Program-made: the position numbers and the translations under genes
NCBI GenBank assembly: GCA_018296165.2
Contig: JACKQL020000002.1
Location: forward strand, 2,356,001-2,420,000
Length of the DNA: 64,000 bases
Direction: 5' to 3'
Source of the DNA: Termitomyces sp. T153
Lineage: Eukaryota > Basidiomycota > Agaricomycetes > Agaricales > Lyophyllaceae
Part shown: positions 1 through 13,345 of the stretch, in pieces
Position numbering within the stretch: position 1 is the first letter of the stretch
How the letters are laid out: each line of letters begins with the position of its first letter
The notes under the pieces: generated by a model
Seen by the model: only the letters and a program-made list of their open reading frames with translations
Told to the model about the DNA's origin: nothing
Database searches by the model: none

Positions 1-97
1 CAAAAGAGAGCAAGGAGTGAGTCTTTCAGTGGCTCAGGATGGTACTCGGTGATCCAAAAAGGATGCCCATAACCTGCCGGCCCAGAACTGAAGCCAC

Positions 98-277
98 TAG
101 TGGTGACGATAAAAGACGAAGACCTCAGCGTCAACCACGATGGGAGAAACAGACTATATTTTGTACCTAGTAGTGACGATAAAAGACGAACTACATAATA
201 TGCGTGAGTTATGAAAATGAAACTAGTGGACAACTTGACTTACGACCTCAGCGTCAACCACGATGGGAGAAACAGAC
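98..277. repeat. Duplicated A-B repeat, second copy split by a 53-bp insertion
   Basis: Two sequence blocks are each present twice. Block A (23 bp, containing GTGACGATAAAAGACGAA) lies at 98-120 and, with one mismatch, at 168-190. Block B (34 bp, starting GACCTCAGCGTCAACCACGA) lies at 121-154 and, identical, at 244-277. In the first copy A and B abut. In the second they are separated by a 53-bp AT-rich segment at 191-243. No coding potential was seen. The arrangement is direct observation; an insertion into one copy, or a deletion from the other, is inference. Confidence 0.85.
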
Positions 278-716
278 CGAGGAGGTAAGTCGAGTCCAAC
301 GCGACTGTATCTAAGTGATTACTAATCGTGCCAAAAGAGGAAGGTGAAGTCTACCAGTCTAACAGCAACTGCGTAGTATTTTCTGTCGAATTTTGGTCCA
401 AAGGTAAAGATATGGATCTCAGAGTCAAGGGGCTTCAACTTATGTAGAACTTCTTTGAGTCCAACGATTTGAGTCCAACGATCACGGGCACGTGAGAACG
501 TGTTTTGGTCAAGTCACGTAAATTCGCGCCGAAATTCGGTCCGTCAGTTATTCATTTCATAACAATCGACAATCTGATGAATATAAATATTGCCCAGATA
601 CGTGCTTTCTTACGAAGATGTTAATGTTGTAGTGTGGATCACGACAAGGCGGTCGGAAAGTTCGTACCGCGTGTTCCACTTTGCAACGATATCAACACAG
701 TTTCCAGGGCTCCCAA
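278..716. other. Upstream region of the PIF1-like gene
   Basis: No gene is supported here. The decamer GAGTCCAACG occurs three times (292-301, 457-466, 471-480), the last two in a short tandem arrangement. A CACGTG E-box core lies at 489-494. A TTGTAG acceptor-like end near 632 directly precedes the point where the helicase frame opens, so an upstream non-coding or short coding exon is possible. Confidence 0.4.
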
Positions 717-3078
717 ATGCTTCTTACTCCTCCGACTACACCCAACCGCTCGAGCTCCTCGCCTCGTCGAAGATATCCGAACTCCTCTCGTTTATGGCAG
801 GATTATCGGCAACTCGTGGATGTCAGTGTCCAAACTTCACCATCGCACCCATCGCGGTCTCAAATTACACCTACACGTCCCAGTCATGTGGATTATCCTC
901 AGGCCGCGCCTCAACGATCCAATCTTTCGCCGACCTCGCCTCATGTATTGCTCTCTGAAGAACAGAAACACGTCATAGAACTCGTCAAATCTGAGAAGAG
1001 CCTTTTCTTCACTGGTGCTGCTGGTTAGCCGTGTTACACAATTTAAATAGATACTGAAGAGGAATTTGCCAATCTTTTCTAGGCACTGGAAAATCCGTCC
1101 TACTTCGGAAAATCATCAAGGAGCTCAGAGATCTATGGGGTACCGAAGCCGTGGCAGTTACTGCAACTACGGGCATTGCTGGTGTCAATATCGGGGGCTC
1201 GACAGTTCACTCCTTTGCGGGTATTGGACTGGGAAAGGAGAAAGCAGAGGTGCTTGCTGAAGTAATAATCAAATCTTCTCGCCTCAAGGATCGATGGAAC
1301 AAAACGCGGGTACTAGTCATTGACGAAAGTGAGTAACCTTGATGCTCGCCAGAGGATGCGGATCATCTGAAGGATTTCAAGTAAGTATGATGGATGGGCA
1401 ACTATTTGACAAGCTAGTAAGTGTTGTTCTTTCGACAAGTATCCTTTTGTTCCTCAGCATACTGTGTAGGAGTACGTCGCTCGTGTGGTGCGAGGCAATA
1501 ACAAACCTTTTGGAGGAATTCAGGTGCGACTGTTTTACGCTCTGAAGTTCTTGCCTGACTACTCCACTAGTTAGTTCTTTCGGGGGATTTTTTTCAGCTC
1601 CCTCCTGTGCCTGAGCAAAGCCACAACTATCGTATGACCTCAACTTGCGCCTTTGATGCCAGAACATGGTCACAATGTATTTTACAAACTGTCCACCTCA
1701 CTAACGTCTTCCGACAGAAAGATAACAGTGAGTCAATTGCTAAGTTCGTTAATAAAACTCATTTTGTGTTGTAGCTTTCGTTGAGCTCCTGTCTTCAATG
1801 CGTGTTGGCAACCTGACTCGCAAACATATCGATATTCTAAGGTGTTTATCACGACCCGTGGTCTACAATGACGGGATTGAATCAAGTGAAATGTATGTTC
1901 CTGAACTTTTTCATGCATGATCAGCTCTATCATAGATTTCTATGTCAGATTTCCGCTGCGGAAAGAGGTGGAGAGCTGTAACAATGCTCGCTTGAATGCT
2001 CTACCAGGCCCGCAATTCGAGTACAAGTCTGTTGATAGGATCGGTTTTGACTACTTGGGAGCGCCGATTCCGAGAGAGATGGCTGAGGTCCTCCTTGACA
2101 AGTTGGTGGCAGTCCCGAAAATAACATTGAAAGTGAGTTCTGCTTTCTGTCTGGTGTTTTGTGAATGATGAATGGATTAAGATAACAGGTGGGCGCACGA
2201 GTTATGTTGATTCAGGTAAAGTCGGTACTCAGTAGCTAGCAGTTTTCGTTCTCATCAGCGCTCGAACAAGAACATCATCCAAGGAGTACTTGTCAATGGA
2301 TCAGCCGGCAAAGTCATCGATTTCTTGACCACCCATGAAGCTGTTGCTCGCTGTATAAAGGTTGCTGAACTCGCTAGGAAGGGCGAGGCGTATGATCCAG
2401 ATCAGCCATCTCCGCCCAGAGATATGGCACCTCTAAATAACCACACCTTCGACCGACAGGACAAATGGCCATTGGTACATTTTACTGATGGCACTCAACT
2501 CCTTTGCGCTCCAACAGAGTTCACGGCTGTGGGATTTATGGGAAATACGGAAGCATCTAGGCTCCAAGTTCCTCTTATTTTGGCTTGGGCCATGTCAATC
2601 CACAAGTCTCAGGGTCAGACTCTGGAAAGAGTCAAAGTTGATCTGGGTCGAGTGTTTGAAAAAGGACAAGGTACATGAACTCTTCTATTGAGATTCACAA
2701 TGACAATCGTCTTTAGCGTATGTTGCCGTCTCAAGAGCTACGACACTGGAGCACCTGCAAATCATCAATTTCGATCCAGCAAAGTAAGTCTTCCCCATTT
2801 TCAGTTCTGATAAAGTAGGAGTCCGAGTTCTTACTCTTACTCCCGTGATCAGAATCTCAGCTCATCCCCGTGTCATCCAATGGCACAACGATATGGAGCG
2901 TTTAACAGTTCAGGAAAAAATGGAAGTGTCTTCCAGCATATCTTTCAACCTGGAAATGATGGATTCTGAAGAGGCCATGCACAGGTATTGGCGTGATGTT
3001 GATGGGTATCGGGAGGATTGGACTGATTCAGGCGATGTGTCTGCCTGTACAGAGAGGTACACTTGGAGGACTGACTAG
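717..3078 (+). CDS. pif1: PIF1-family 5'-3' DNA helicase
   Basis: ATP-dependent superfamily 1B helicase, the family acting in mitochondrial DNA maintenance, telomere control and replication through G-quadruplexes. The joined exons show Walker A (FFTGAAGTGKS, split by the first intron near 1025-1082), a TTGIAG motif, Walker B (VLVIDEISMMD, with an intron after DE), the [10 protein letters not shown] motif, the TNVFRQKD motif, and the C-terminal [13 protein letters not shown] and [15 protein letters not shown] motifs. The product is about 600 residues with a short Ser/Pro/Arg-rich N-terminus that could be a mitochondrial presequence. The first in-frame ATG is 717; the frame is open from 633, so a further upstream exon cannot be excluded. 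The stop is at 3076-3078. Agaricomycetes often have several PIF1 copies and I cannot assign orthology to yeast Pif1 or Rrm3. Confidence 0.9.
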
Positions 3079-3389
3079 TCTTACGCTTGCCTCCTCAGAG
3101 CCACACTCCATCTAACCAGGCATTTTTTTTGATTATACACAACAGTAGCTGTCCACTCTAGTTCGAACGTATATGCTGTTTTTTTTCCGTGACATTTCTA
3201 TGTACCACTGAGGAAATGGACTCCTCATTCCGGTTATCATAATATACACAGTCACTAATGTACACAAATGCTGATGACTCTTAAACCTCTACAAGATGTA
3301 ATCATTATCCCATGATATGTGATATGCAACCAGGAAGCTTTCACCAATTTTAACAAAAGGAAAGTCTATATAGTGGGTGAAGGCAATTG
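3079..3389. other. Convergent intergenic region
   Basis: This is the spacer between the stops of the PIF1 gene (+) and the F-BAR/RhoGAP gene (-). It is AT-rich with T-runs and no supported gene. It presumably holds both 3' UTRs. Confidence 0.5.
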
Positions 3390-6348
3390 TCATGTGTTAG
3401 GTGTCACCTCGACTGCAGGAACTGGTCGTGGAGGTGACACGGGCCGCTGAGCACTGTGCCGTCCCGCATTGAAAGTCTCTTGATTTCCTGATGTAAAATC
3501 ATCAGTTTCATAGGTTGTTGACGCTGCGGGCGAATGTGGAGGCGTCTCCTCCTGTGAATTTTGCATTGAACGTAAAGGTAAGGGAGGCGGATTGTCGGGG
3601 TACGTCCGAGTCGGTGATTGCAGATTCGCACGAAGAGATGGATGGATACTGCTTGTTGGTCGGGCCGGTAACCGAGGAGTAAAATCTTGAGGGGACGACG
3701 TCGCATGAGAGGCGGTATTGTTGTTGGGAGTAGAAGGTGGCACACTTGAAACTTTGGTACTCTTAGAGCCATATGCGTAAACTGGCACTGGTTCTCCAGC
3801 GGGAGTTGGCGGAAGAGGAGGTGAGTGGTGACTCGGATGTTCTGGGAAAAGTATGTGCGCATGAATGATCAAGTCTTCCATGACAGAGTCCTAGTCACCT
3901 TTTTAGAATGAGTTGAGTGAACGTTTGAATATACGAACCTTCCACGTCTGGACACTCAACAAGTCGCCCCCCTTCGGCATCTCATCTTCACCGAAAATCA
4001 CACTTCCGAACACAATCGCAAGATTTTTAGGATCCATCTTATTCTTGTCACTGAAAGCTGCGACACGAGAGAGATGCTCCAGAAGGGCTTTCAACGTTGA
4101 TTGATGCACAGATGGTAATCTTCGTATCTTGGAACGGAGAAGCATGAAGTTATTTGCGATATGATCAGCTAGAAAGAAATCAGCATGACTTATACCCCGA
4201 TGTGATAACTATCGGACCTCGATCTTCTGTGTGCTGAATCCTTTCTTGGAGAGGAAATTTGAATACAGGCTCAGGAAGCTCTCTTAGATAGAGCTGATAT
4301 GAAGGATGTAAAATGTTATACTTCGTCATGACAGGTGTACGCACCTTGAGTAATGAGGAAACGGCATACACATCATCCCTGTAGGAAAACTCAAAACACT
4401 CTTCGTCTTTTTCAATATTGTGTTGCATCTACGAAGGTCATGTGTATATGGCATGCTGAGAGTAATGAACGAGTTTACTGTTTGAACGATAGCATGACGG
4501 CCTGAGACCTAACAAACAAAAAAGTCAAAAATTGTGGGTTGTAAATTCCACCGTTATCTTACTCTATAGATGCCTTCCGACTCAAGACCACGCCCATCAA
4601 TCTCTTGTATACATATTCGTACAATTTTGGGCATCTCGCCCTCCTGTAAGCCCTTTGAGGTCGCATAATCCACCAGACTGAAACCAAAAATTAGATCGTT
4701 GCACAAGCCAACGATGCCGTGCTGGTATAGGATAGGCTCAGGTATCGCAGAAGCCATAGAGCGGGGTATATAGGATTTCAACTTGTTCAAGTCTCTTTCG
4801 GGAGAAATGTTATTCACCAGTGTTCGAGCATGGGTCGAGAGTTGTGTCTGAGTTGTAGAAGTCGCGCTTTTGACGAATGTGAAGCCACCGTAGAAGGTCA
4901 GACAGAGAATTACACACGTCATATTATCAGTATATCTTTCAAGCGATTTCTTCATGACTTCCGACAATTCTTCGGCAAACATCTCCAAACTCTATGAGGA
5001 GTATCAGGAGGTGATCAGCTTGCAACATTATACCGGGACACACAGTGTAACCGCCTTCAAGGGTCTTAGTCCGCCGAAGACGCAGAGTTTCTAACCAGTG
5101 GATGCCCTTACGATATTCGCGATCTATGACCTACGTTAGTTGGTCTGGTGGCTGTTCTGGAAGATCGACACACCTGCTTCATCGGCTTCCCTTTTAGTCC
5201 GGACCGTTCGAAGAGCTTGATTCTCTCGACTACCACTCAGAGTCTCTTTCACAGCCCCCTTGTCAAGAAACCCTATAAGTTGATTGAATTGTTTCTTTCC
5301 TAAATTAGATATCAAATTATGTCAGAGGCCCGAAAAGAAAAGGTAAAATGCCATTAACCTTGGTGTGCAAGATCAGAAAATGCAGTCGACGAAGACGGTG
5401 AGCGATTTCGGGTTGGAGGACCACTTCCAGATGGCCGACGATCAAGTGCGCGTAATGGCTGAGGGCCAGTCACTGTGGGTCTTGAGGGAATCGAGGGATT
5501 TGACTTGGAGTTACTTAAATGATGGTATTGTTCTCCACCGGGAGAGGGAGAAGGAAGTGACGCAGTTGGTAAAATCGTGGTTGCTGCTCGCTTTTGTTCC
5601 TGCAAAAGTGTGAGACACGGTGGTTTCGTACAGACAATTACGCAGACCTCCATCTCTGCAAACTTCTTGATATATTTTGACTTCAATTTCGGCAGCATGT
5701 TTTCTGCGTACTCATTATACGCCGAGCTTGAACTCTTTACATCCTCTTTGATCCGTTTCCGAGTGCGCTCCTGAGATTCCTAAAAAAACGAATCACTTCA
5801 AGCAAGACGGGCAATTTACGTGATTCTTGCCTTCAAAGTCGTCAAGGGGGTAATCACATCCGTAGTAAGAGCAGCACAAAATGCTTCTCTTGCCTGCGCC
5901 TCTGAAATAGAATATGGGAAAATCTAACGCTTCCTGGGAGAAATTAGACGTACCCCGTTCCAAATTGTCTCTGATCTCATTCCAAACACTTCTAGTGGTA
6001 TTAAGTTCTCCTCGATCATCCAAATATGTGTCGAAGGATTTGATCCTGTGGTGTAACTTGAAGAGCGAGTCCACGCTGTATAAGAATCATTAGGACTGAA
6101 TCCAAGTACACTGGGCCTGGAAAACTCACTATGTATCTTCAATTCGCTTCCTAACGAGAAAAATACTAATCTTGAGCACGCGGCTTGAACAAGATGGACA
6201 CTAATTCACCAATCACTCACCGTTCTTGGAAGAAACTGAGGTAAGAGTCGGATAGAACACGGAGATGAGCGTCAAACAGAGAGATAGGACCTTGTAGCGT
6301 AGTCAACGGGTCCGATGTTGATGGCCTTGACGGCGCGACAGAATCCAT
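3390..6348 (-). CDS. F-BAR and RhoGAP domain protein (Rgd1/Rga7 type)
   Basis: Likely a membrane-curvature-binding GTPase-activating protein for Rho GTPases at sites of polar growth or septation. Read from 6348, the first exon encodes MDSVAPSRPSTSDPLTTLQG and continues into the FCH start (LFDAHLRVLSDSYLSFFQER). The F-BAR helices follow (YVDSLFKLHHRIKSFDTYLD, ESQERTRKRIKEDVKSS, AENMLPKLKSKYIKKFAEME). A Ser/Pro-rich linker comes next, then the RhoGAP domain with the arginine-finger region GLESEGIYRVSG, the helix YLRELPEPVFKFPL and the NLAIVFGSVIF motif. The C-terminal ~150 residues are a Pro/Ser-rich disordered tail ending at the stop at 3390-3392. The region between F-BAR and GAP might contain a degenerate DEP-like segment; I could not confirm it. 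About 10 introns. The gene diverges from the ABCC gene. Confidence 0.85.
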
Positions 6349-6830
6349 AATGGTCTAACTGAGGGACAAGCTGTCTCGCTCTAAACGCAGAAGTTAGAAT
6401 TAGAACATACCTTCCAAGGACCCCGACCACCCTTAGCACGTGACTTTTCCCTTCTGCAAAAACCAATCTAGCTAAGTACAGTTAGTAGCGTGGATTCAGT
6501 CCGGCAGGTTTCGTAATTGTAACGATATTCTAGATGACTCACTGTTGGTCTATATACGCTTCGGTCTCGTTCTTGATCCCAGAAAGACTGAGTCATGAAT
6601 CTATACTTCTGAATCTCTCGACGGCCCGGGCCGCCATCACGATGTTTGTTTGATCATAGTGCGATGGGTGCACTTGCCTGGTTGTCATCGAAAGCCGCCC
6701 GACTCCGGAATGCATTCACCAGGAACCTGTTGAATTATTTGCCGGAGATCATCTATAAGCCCTTCCGTCCCAGTTTTCCCAAGTCTCCTTGCTTTCCTTC
6801 GGGGCTTCTGACGTTCTACACTTAATAGTG
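6349..6830. promoter_or_regulatory. Divergent promoter region, RhoGAP gene and ABCC gene
   Basis: About 480 bp separate the start of the RhoGAP gene (-) from the modelled start of the ABCC gene (+). No conserved frame is recognised. An ATG at 6664 opens a 53-codon frame that ends before the transporter frame begins; it may be an upstream ORF or an unrecognised first exon. Confidence 0.4.
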
Positions 6831-9800
6831 ATGTACCCTCTCTCAAGCTGGGGTACAGAGACCTACCGATTCGCGATGTACGAACAAATCTCTTTTGCGG
6901 TCACGGTTATACAGGACGAGTATACAGAGTTGGCCTGTTTTCTCGTCATTTGAACCATGCTCTGACTGCTCCAATAGCCTTTTGTCCGACACTCTTGGTA
7001 TTCCTAGCTTGGTGGCCGCATTATCGGCAAGCATTATTGTCATCCATTCGTTCATAAATTCATCCATCTACACACGAGCAAGGGCTTGTTTTCTCTCTGA
7101 GGCCTTAGTTGTTGCAGAAACCGATACAAAGCCCCGTCGCAGTGGCATTCGTATTCATATCAATAGTTTGGGTGGAAATGCCATTTTCGGATATCAGGTC
7201 GCAAGATTAGTGGGGTGCTTGGTCCTCACTGGTCTCTCAACCTATAGTTCAATCAGTCGACCTGGGTTTCGGAGAGGTATCCTCGACCTAGCCATGCCCG
7301 TAACGTATGTACGTGGAGAGGCCAACTTCTCTTTGTATGCTAATTAATCAAACGATCTGCTCAGCTTTACGCGTCCTTTTTGGCTACTGTCGTGGTATCT
7401 AGTTCTCCGAGATGGAGCAGTATAGCTTTGGTTCACATGAATTTCCTGTTGGTTTCGACATTTGGAGTCTTTTTCTATCGGGACATTTTTCCACTTGCAA
7501 CATATACTCAAATCCCTCTTGATTCATTGGAAGGCTCTCTCTTATGGATAAAAATCTTCTTTCTGACTTTGACAAGCGTTCTCATTCCTCTTCTTGTTCC
7601 TCGTCGATATATTCCTGTGGATCCTAACGTAGGTTCTTTTGTTAAAATTCTAAAAATCGGTTCTAATATCTCTCGAGGACCCTTTGGAAATTCCTAATCC
7701 AGAACAGACGGCATCACTACTCTCGCTAATCGTTTATTCGTTCCTGGATCCCCTCGTCTTTTTGGCATGCAAAATCCCTCATTTGTCACACGACCAACTT
7801 CCACCATTGTCTGATTATGATTATGCAAAAAAATTGAAAGCTGATAGTTTTCCTGTGAGTTTTCGACCCTCCCAAATGTCTTGATTCACTCATGCAATGC
7901 ATGTCAGTATATCGATCCTTTTGTCGCAGGCAGGAAACAGCACTTGCTCTGGGGACTTTTGCGAACTTTTCGTCGGGAATACATGATCCTTGCAGTCATG
8001 CTGTTTACAACGGCAGCTGCCAGCTTTGTTTCTCCTATTGGGATCAAACAATTGCTTCTGTGCGTCACTATGTTGTAAGCCTAGCTAGGTACAGGATTTC
8101 ATCTTGCTGTAGGTATATAGAAACTCGGGGGGAGAACGCTACGATTCGACCATGGTTTTGGATCATCTGGCTTTTCTTCGGTCCTGTCTTGGGTTCGTTG
8201 GCTTGGCAATGGTACATTTTCATTGCTGTGAGTCATCTTGCCGCATGACCGGTTTTATGGGAACTGATTGTATTCTGACAGACAAGGACCCTTGTGCGCG
8301 CCGAAGGTATTATCACACAACTAATATTTGAACATTCACTTCGCATTCGTGTCAAGGCTGAGACTGAAGCGGGCGCGCCTAGCACTTCTACTGGACCTTT
8401 CACTCCAATAGCATCGGATATTGATTCTATTACGAGCACCCTTCCGCCTGATGACGATGGTGGCGTGGTTAGCCACTCAAGTGAGCTGACTGGCTCGAGC
8501 GAAGCGGACACCTTGCATTCTCCGGACACACATCGCGCTAGTCCTTCTAGTATCGAATGCAGTAGTTCAAAGAAGGGCAAGGAAAAGATCACCAAGTCGG
8601 TTGAAGAGTCAGAACGCGAAGGAATCTCTAGTGCGGAAAATCTTGTTGGAAAGATCACCAACCTCGTTACCACCGACATGAATAATATCACGGAATCTCG
8701 CGATTTCTTGTTGGTCTTGATCTACATACCACTCCAGATCATTTTATGTATCATTTTCCTTTATCTTGTACTCGGATGGAGGTAAGGTCAAAGATACGCT
8801 TTCAATCAGTTGCTGACGTTCAGTCTTCTAGCGCATTTGTTGGTCTAGTGTCTATCATAATGCTTTTCCCTATTCCGGGCTACGTTGCCAAGCGCATACA
8901 GGATGTACAAATTGTTAGACTGAAAGCCACTGATGCTCGTGTGCAGACAGTCACCGAAAGTACGCACCCTGCCTCTCAGAATATATCCATGAGCTTACTA
9001 CTGGCTTGTTCAGCAATGAATGTATTGCGCATGATCAAGTTATTTGGTTGGGAGAAGAAGATGGAACAAAAGATTGCTGAAAAACGAGAAAAAGAGTTAG
9101 TTTGGATATGGAAGCGTCAAATTCTTGATATGATCAATGGAAACTTGAAGTATGTGGATCCATCTCTATCGGTCTTTGCGTGAATCAACCGCCATGAAGC
9201 TTCCTCATTCCCATTGTGACTATGATTGTGACATATTCAACCTAGTAAGTTCATGAACTTTGATCACTAACAATCATGTACTCACCAAAAGATTTTCTTA
9301 GTGTTGGTGATAATGTGTTTGCCTCTAAGACACCAGCTGACGTTTTTGCAGACAATCATTATGAAGCAAGATCTAAGCGCTTCAAAGGTTTTCAGTTCTA
9401 TGGCAGTCTTCGATATGTTACGTGATCAACTTCACATGGTGTTCTATTCAGTCACACAAGTAGTTACCGGAAAAGTGTCCCTCAATCGAGTCGACGACTT
9501 CCTTAAGAATGTGTGTAATTTACTTTCCTTTCACCACGCAGGCTTAGAGGATCAACAGACTGAACTCCTAGATGCATTCTCCGAAAAGGATACTGTAGAC
9601 CTATTCCCCCAAGAGGACCGGCCTAGTGACGATATTGGCTTCCATGATGCTACCTTCGTCTGGTCAAACGATCCAGTGGGTAGCCTGACGCCCTCAAAAC
9701 GGAAGTTCGTCCTCAGAATTGAAGATGAATTAATATTCCAACGAGGACAGATCAACCTCATTATTGGTCCTACTGGATCCGGAAAGACCTCCCTTCTTAT

Positions 9801-12800
9801 GGCGCTTCTTGGCATGTCAACTTCCCAATTTTGAGTATGATGAGTTGATCTTTTTTCCAGGTGAAATGCATTTCACGCCCTCACATCCTCATTCTTGGTA
9901 CAACCTTCCCCGGGATAAAGGAGTAGCGTATGCAGCACAGGAGTCATGGGTTCAGAATGAAACTATCAAGGTTCGACGCCGGCACGTTTCCTGCACTGGC
10001 CATTGTTTGACACCGGTGTAGCAAAACATTCTCTTTGGCGCACCGTTCGAAGAGGAGCGTTACAAGAAAGTCCTGTACCAGTGCTCACTTGAACGCGACC
10101 TCACCTTGTTCGATGCCGGTGATGAGACTGAGGTGGGTGAGAAAGGCTTAACACTGAGCGGTGGACAAAAAGCTCGTATAACTCTCGCTCGAGCTGTCTA
10201 TTCCCAAGCCAAGATTCTTCTTTTGGATGATGTTTTGGCCGCTCTCGAGTAAGTTGACAATATATCTGAGAATTCCTTTGAGTAACGAAGCGTGGCCAGT
10301 GTTCATACGGCCAAGTGGATCGTTGAGAAGTGTTTTTCTGGAGATCTCATTCAGGGCAGGACGATTCTTCTTGTGGTATGTCCTTGCTCTTTGTACCTTT
10401 TTCTATACTGACACTCTCAGACCCACAACGTTGCCATGACTCGTCCCATTGCGGGTTACGTAGTTTCGATGGCTATTGATGGCACAATCCATACACGGGG
10501 CACCATCTCCGACGCTCTCTCTAATGATTCTTCTCTTGCTAGGGAACTCACTGAGGAGGAGAATATGATTACCAAGGCTGAAACCGCAGTTGATTCGGCC
10601 CCACTTGTAGAAGAAACCAAGTCGGATGGCAAGTTGATTGTCGCCGAGGAGATAGAGTTGGGGCATATCAGTTGGGCTGCATGTAAGTTCTTCTCATAAA
10701 TCTTGTATTCCAAGGCTTATGATGATGAAAGTGAAGCTCTACTTTTCTGGTCTGGGTGGCAATAACCCTATCCTATTCTTTGTAATCGTAATGATTGGTC
10801 TCGTCTTGTGCGACCTCTCGAACGCGATTCAAACCTGGTACCTAGGTTATTGGGCCTCTCAGTACGAGAACGATAACGATCTTCCGTCGGAAGTCCCTGT
10901 TCTCTTGTGAGTGTTGTTTTTTCAACAGATTCGTTCATAGCTAATCGCTGTTCATAGTTATTTAGGTGTATATGGTATGTTGCTTATGTTTCAGATATTT
11001 AGCTAAATCTCATCAACTGCATAGCCATGCTCCTTCTCCTTGCCGTCGTTCTATATTGCTCTTCCTACTTGATGTATATCTATGGGGTTATCCGGGCTTC
11101 GAGAAGCATTCATGCACAACTTTTGTCATCCGTTTTGGGTACGACCTTGAGGTAAGATTTTCTTGCACTTTAGCTGTTTATTTTGGCTCGATTGTTTGCA
11201 GGTGGCTTGATGTAACACCTACGTCTCGCGTAATTGCAAGATGCACCCAGGACGTAAGAGCAGGTATGACCAGTTTTGGGACATTTGAAAATAATCTTCT
11301 TTTACTGAAGTAATTCTCAGTGGATGGTCAGATCTCAAATGGACTTTGGTGGCTCGCTGAAATGACAATTACAATGCTTATCAAGTTTGGTGCTGTTGTT
11401 TTGTTCACTCCCGCTTTTTTACTCCCTGGAGTTGTTGTTGCGATACTGGGTGGTTGGACTGGACAAATTTACATTGCGGCTCAACTTTCGGTCAAACGCG
11501 AGATGTCAAATGCAAGAGCACCTGTCCTCGGCCAGTAAGTGGTCAAGCATATGCCCGAGTTTAGAATTCCTCATACGATGAAACCAGTTTTGGAGCGGCA
11601 ATTGCTGGTCTCAGTAAGCTCAATAGTGTACTAATGGCCAGGTATCTGATGTTTCTGTAGCATCCATTCGTGCTTACGGTGCACAGGAGGCATTTCGAGA
11701 TGAGTCTCTGCAACGTATCAATCGTTACACCCGGGCCGCTCGGACATTCTACAACCTCAATCGTTGGATTTGTGTCCGAATCGATGCCATCGGCGGCTCA
11801 TTTGCCGCTTCTTTGGCGGCCTACCTGGTATATTTCCAGGACCAAAAAGCTTCAAATACAGGTTTCTCTATCAATATGGCAGGTCAGTGCAATCCCAAAT
11901 GATACCAATCGGCCTTCAGCTTATGATGACCCCTCAGTTGGGTTCAGTGGCATGATACTCTGGTGGGTCAGGGTGTTGAACGATTTTGAAGTTCAAGGTA
12001 AACCATTGTATAAGTAAATGTCTACTTCTAATATGCACATCGGCAATCACAGGCAACAGGTACGAATTTATCTTTTCAAACCTCCACACCCTTAAACAGG
12101 TAGCAGCTTGGAACGCATTCAAGGTTACGTTGACATTGAACAAGAACCGAAACCCACGAAACAAGGTGTACCCCCTGCATATTGGCCATCTAGCGGAGAA
12201 ATTCAGGTTGAGAACTTGTCAGCCAGATATGCCTTAGACGGACCTGCCGTTCTTCACGATCTCTCGTTCCAAATCAAATCAGGGGAGCGTGTTGGTGTTG
12301 GTGAATTGGCAGTTTCTTGTGTTTATAACTCTGAACTGATGCACCACTCAATTCCAAGTTGGAAGAACAGGTTCAGGCAAAGTACGTGGCCGAAGGCTCG
12401 TGAAATTTATATTTACCCATTCATTGGTGTTTCTGCAGAGCTCCTTGACTCTTTCTCTTCTGCGTTGCATTTACAACGAGGGCAATATATTTTACGATGG
12501 CCTTAATATACAGGACGTCAATTTGGAAATTCTAAGGTCTCACATTACTATCATTCCACAAATTGTCAGTTCTTGGTTCCCTTCGTTACTGTACCTGACA
12601 CTACTGATTTCACATGCAGCCTGAACTGTTGAGCGGGACTCTGAGAGAAAATATAGATCCCTTTGATCAATATGATGATGTTACTTTGAATGATGCTCTT
12701 CGTGCCGCTGGACTATTTTCTTTACAAAGCGAGATGGACGAAGGACGGCTTACCCTGGACAGTCCTATCGCCAGTGGCGGTGGTAATCTCTCAGTGGGTC

Positions 12801-13345
12801 AACGCCAGATTCTTGCTCTGGCAAGAGCCATCGTGCGTGGTAGCAAACTCCTTATTCTAGATGAAGGTGAAAGACAGCTGCCTCGGGATTTCTACCTAAG
12901 CTGACCACTTTGTCTTGCCGCACAGCGACTTCGGCGATTGGTATAATCTACTTGGTGTATATCTCGTACCACTGCTCATGTTTTGTAGACTATAAAACGG
13001 ATTCGATCATACAAACCTCCCTCCGAAAAGAATTACGTGGTGATGTCACACTCATTACTATTGCTCACCGACTACAGACAATCATGGACGCTGATAAAAT
13101 TGTCAGTATCAAATCGTGCTGTATATCAATATTGGGATAACACTCCTTTTCAGCTTGTGCTTGACGCTGGGCGAATTGTAAGTCCTCCTTGTACGCTTTG
13201 AACATAACTTACACCAAATCGCAAGGTCGAATTTGACAGCCCCAAAGAGCTGCTCAAAATCCCAGACGGTAAACTTAGGACCCTCGTTGATGAATCTGGA
13301 GATATGGATCTTTTGTACGCAATAGCAAAGGAAAAGGCGGTTTAA
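6831..13345 (+). CDS. ABCC-type ABC transporter (MRP/Ybt1-like full transporter)
   Basis: ATP-driven exporter of organic anions, conjugates or drugs, probably in the vacuolar or plasma membrane. Order: an N-terminal TMD0 ([20 protein letters not shown] then several helices), MSD1, NBD1, MSD2, NBD2. NBD1 shows [18 protein letters not shown], signature [14 protein letters not shown] and Walker [16 protein letters not shown]2 shows [18 protein letters not shown] (split by an intron), signature [15 protein letters not shown], Walker B LLILDE with ATSAIDYKTD, and the H-loop [11 protein letters not shown]1 carries a Ser/Asp-rich hydrophilic stretch (about 8366-8690). The stop is TAA at 13343-13345. 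The 5' end is uncertain: an exon from ATG 6831 spliced to 6914 puts TSIQSWP in frame, but that intron would be only about 36 nt. Around 20 introns. Substrate unknown. Confidence 0.88.

Noticed and set aside
590..958. Two overlapping frames at the left end as separate genes
   Set aside because: They open with non-ATG codons and overlap the first exon of the PIF1 gene in other frames; no domain.
717..3078. PIF1 gene as part of a Helitron transposon
   Set aside because: No Rep/HUH nuclease domain, no Helitron terminal sequence and no flanking duplication is visible; the gene is a normal multi-exon PIF1.
6664..6825. MGALAW frame as the ABCC first exon
   Set aside because: It reaches a stop before the transporter frame and I found no splice that joins it convincingly; kept only as a note on the promoter region.
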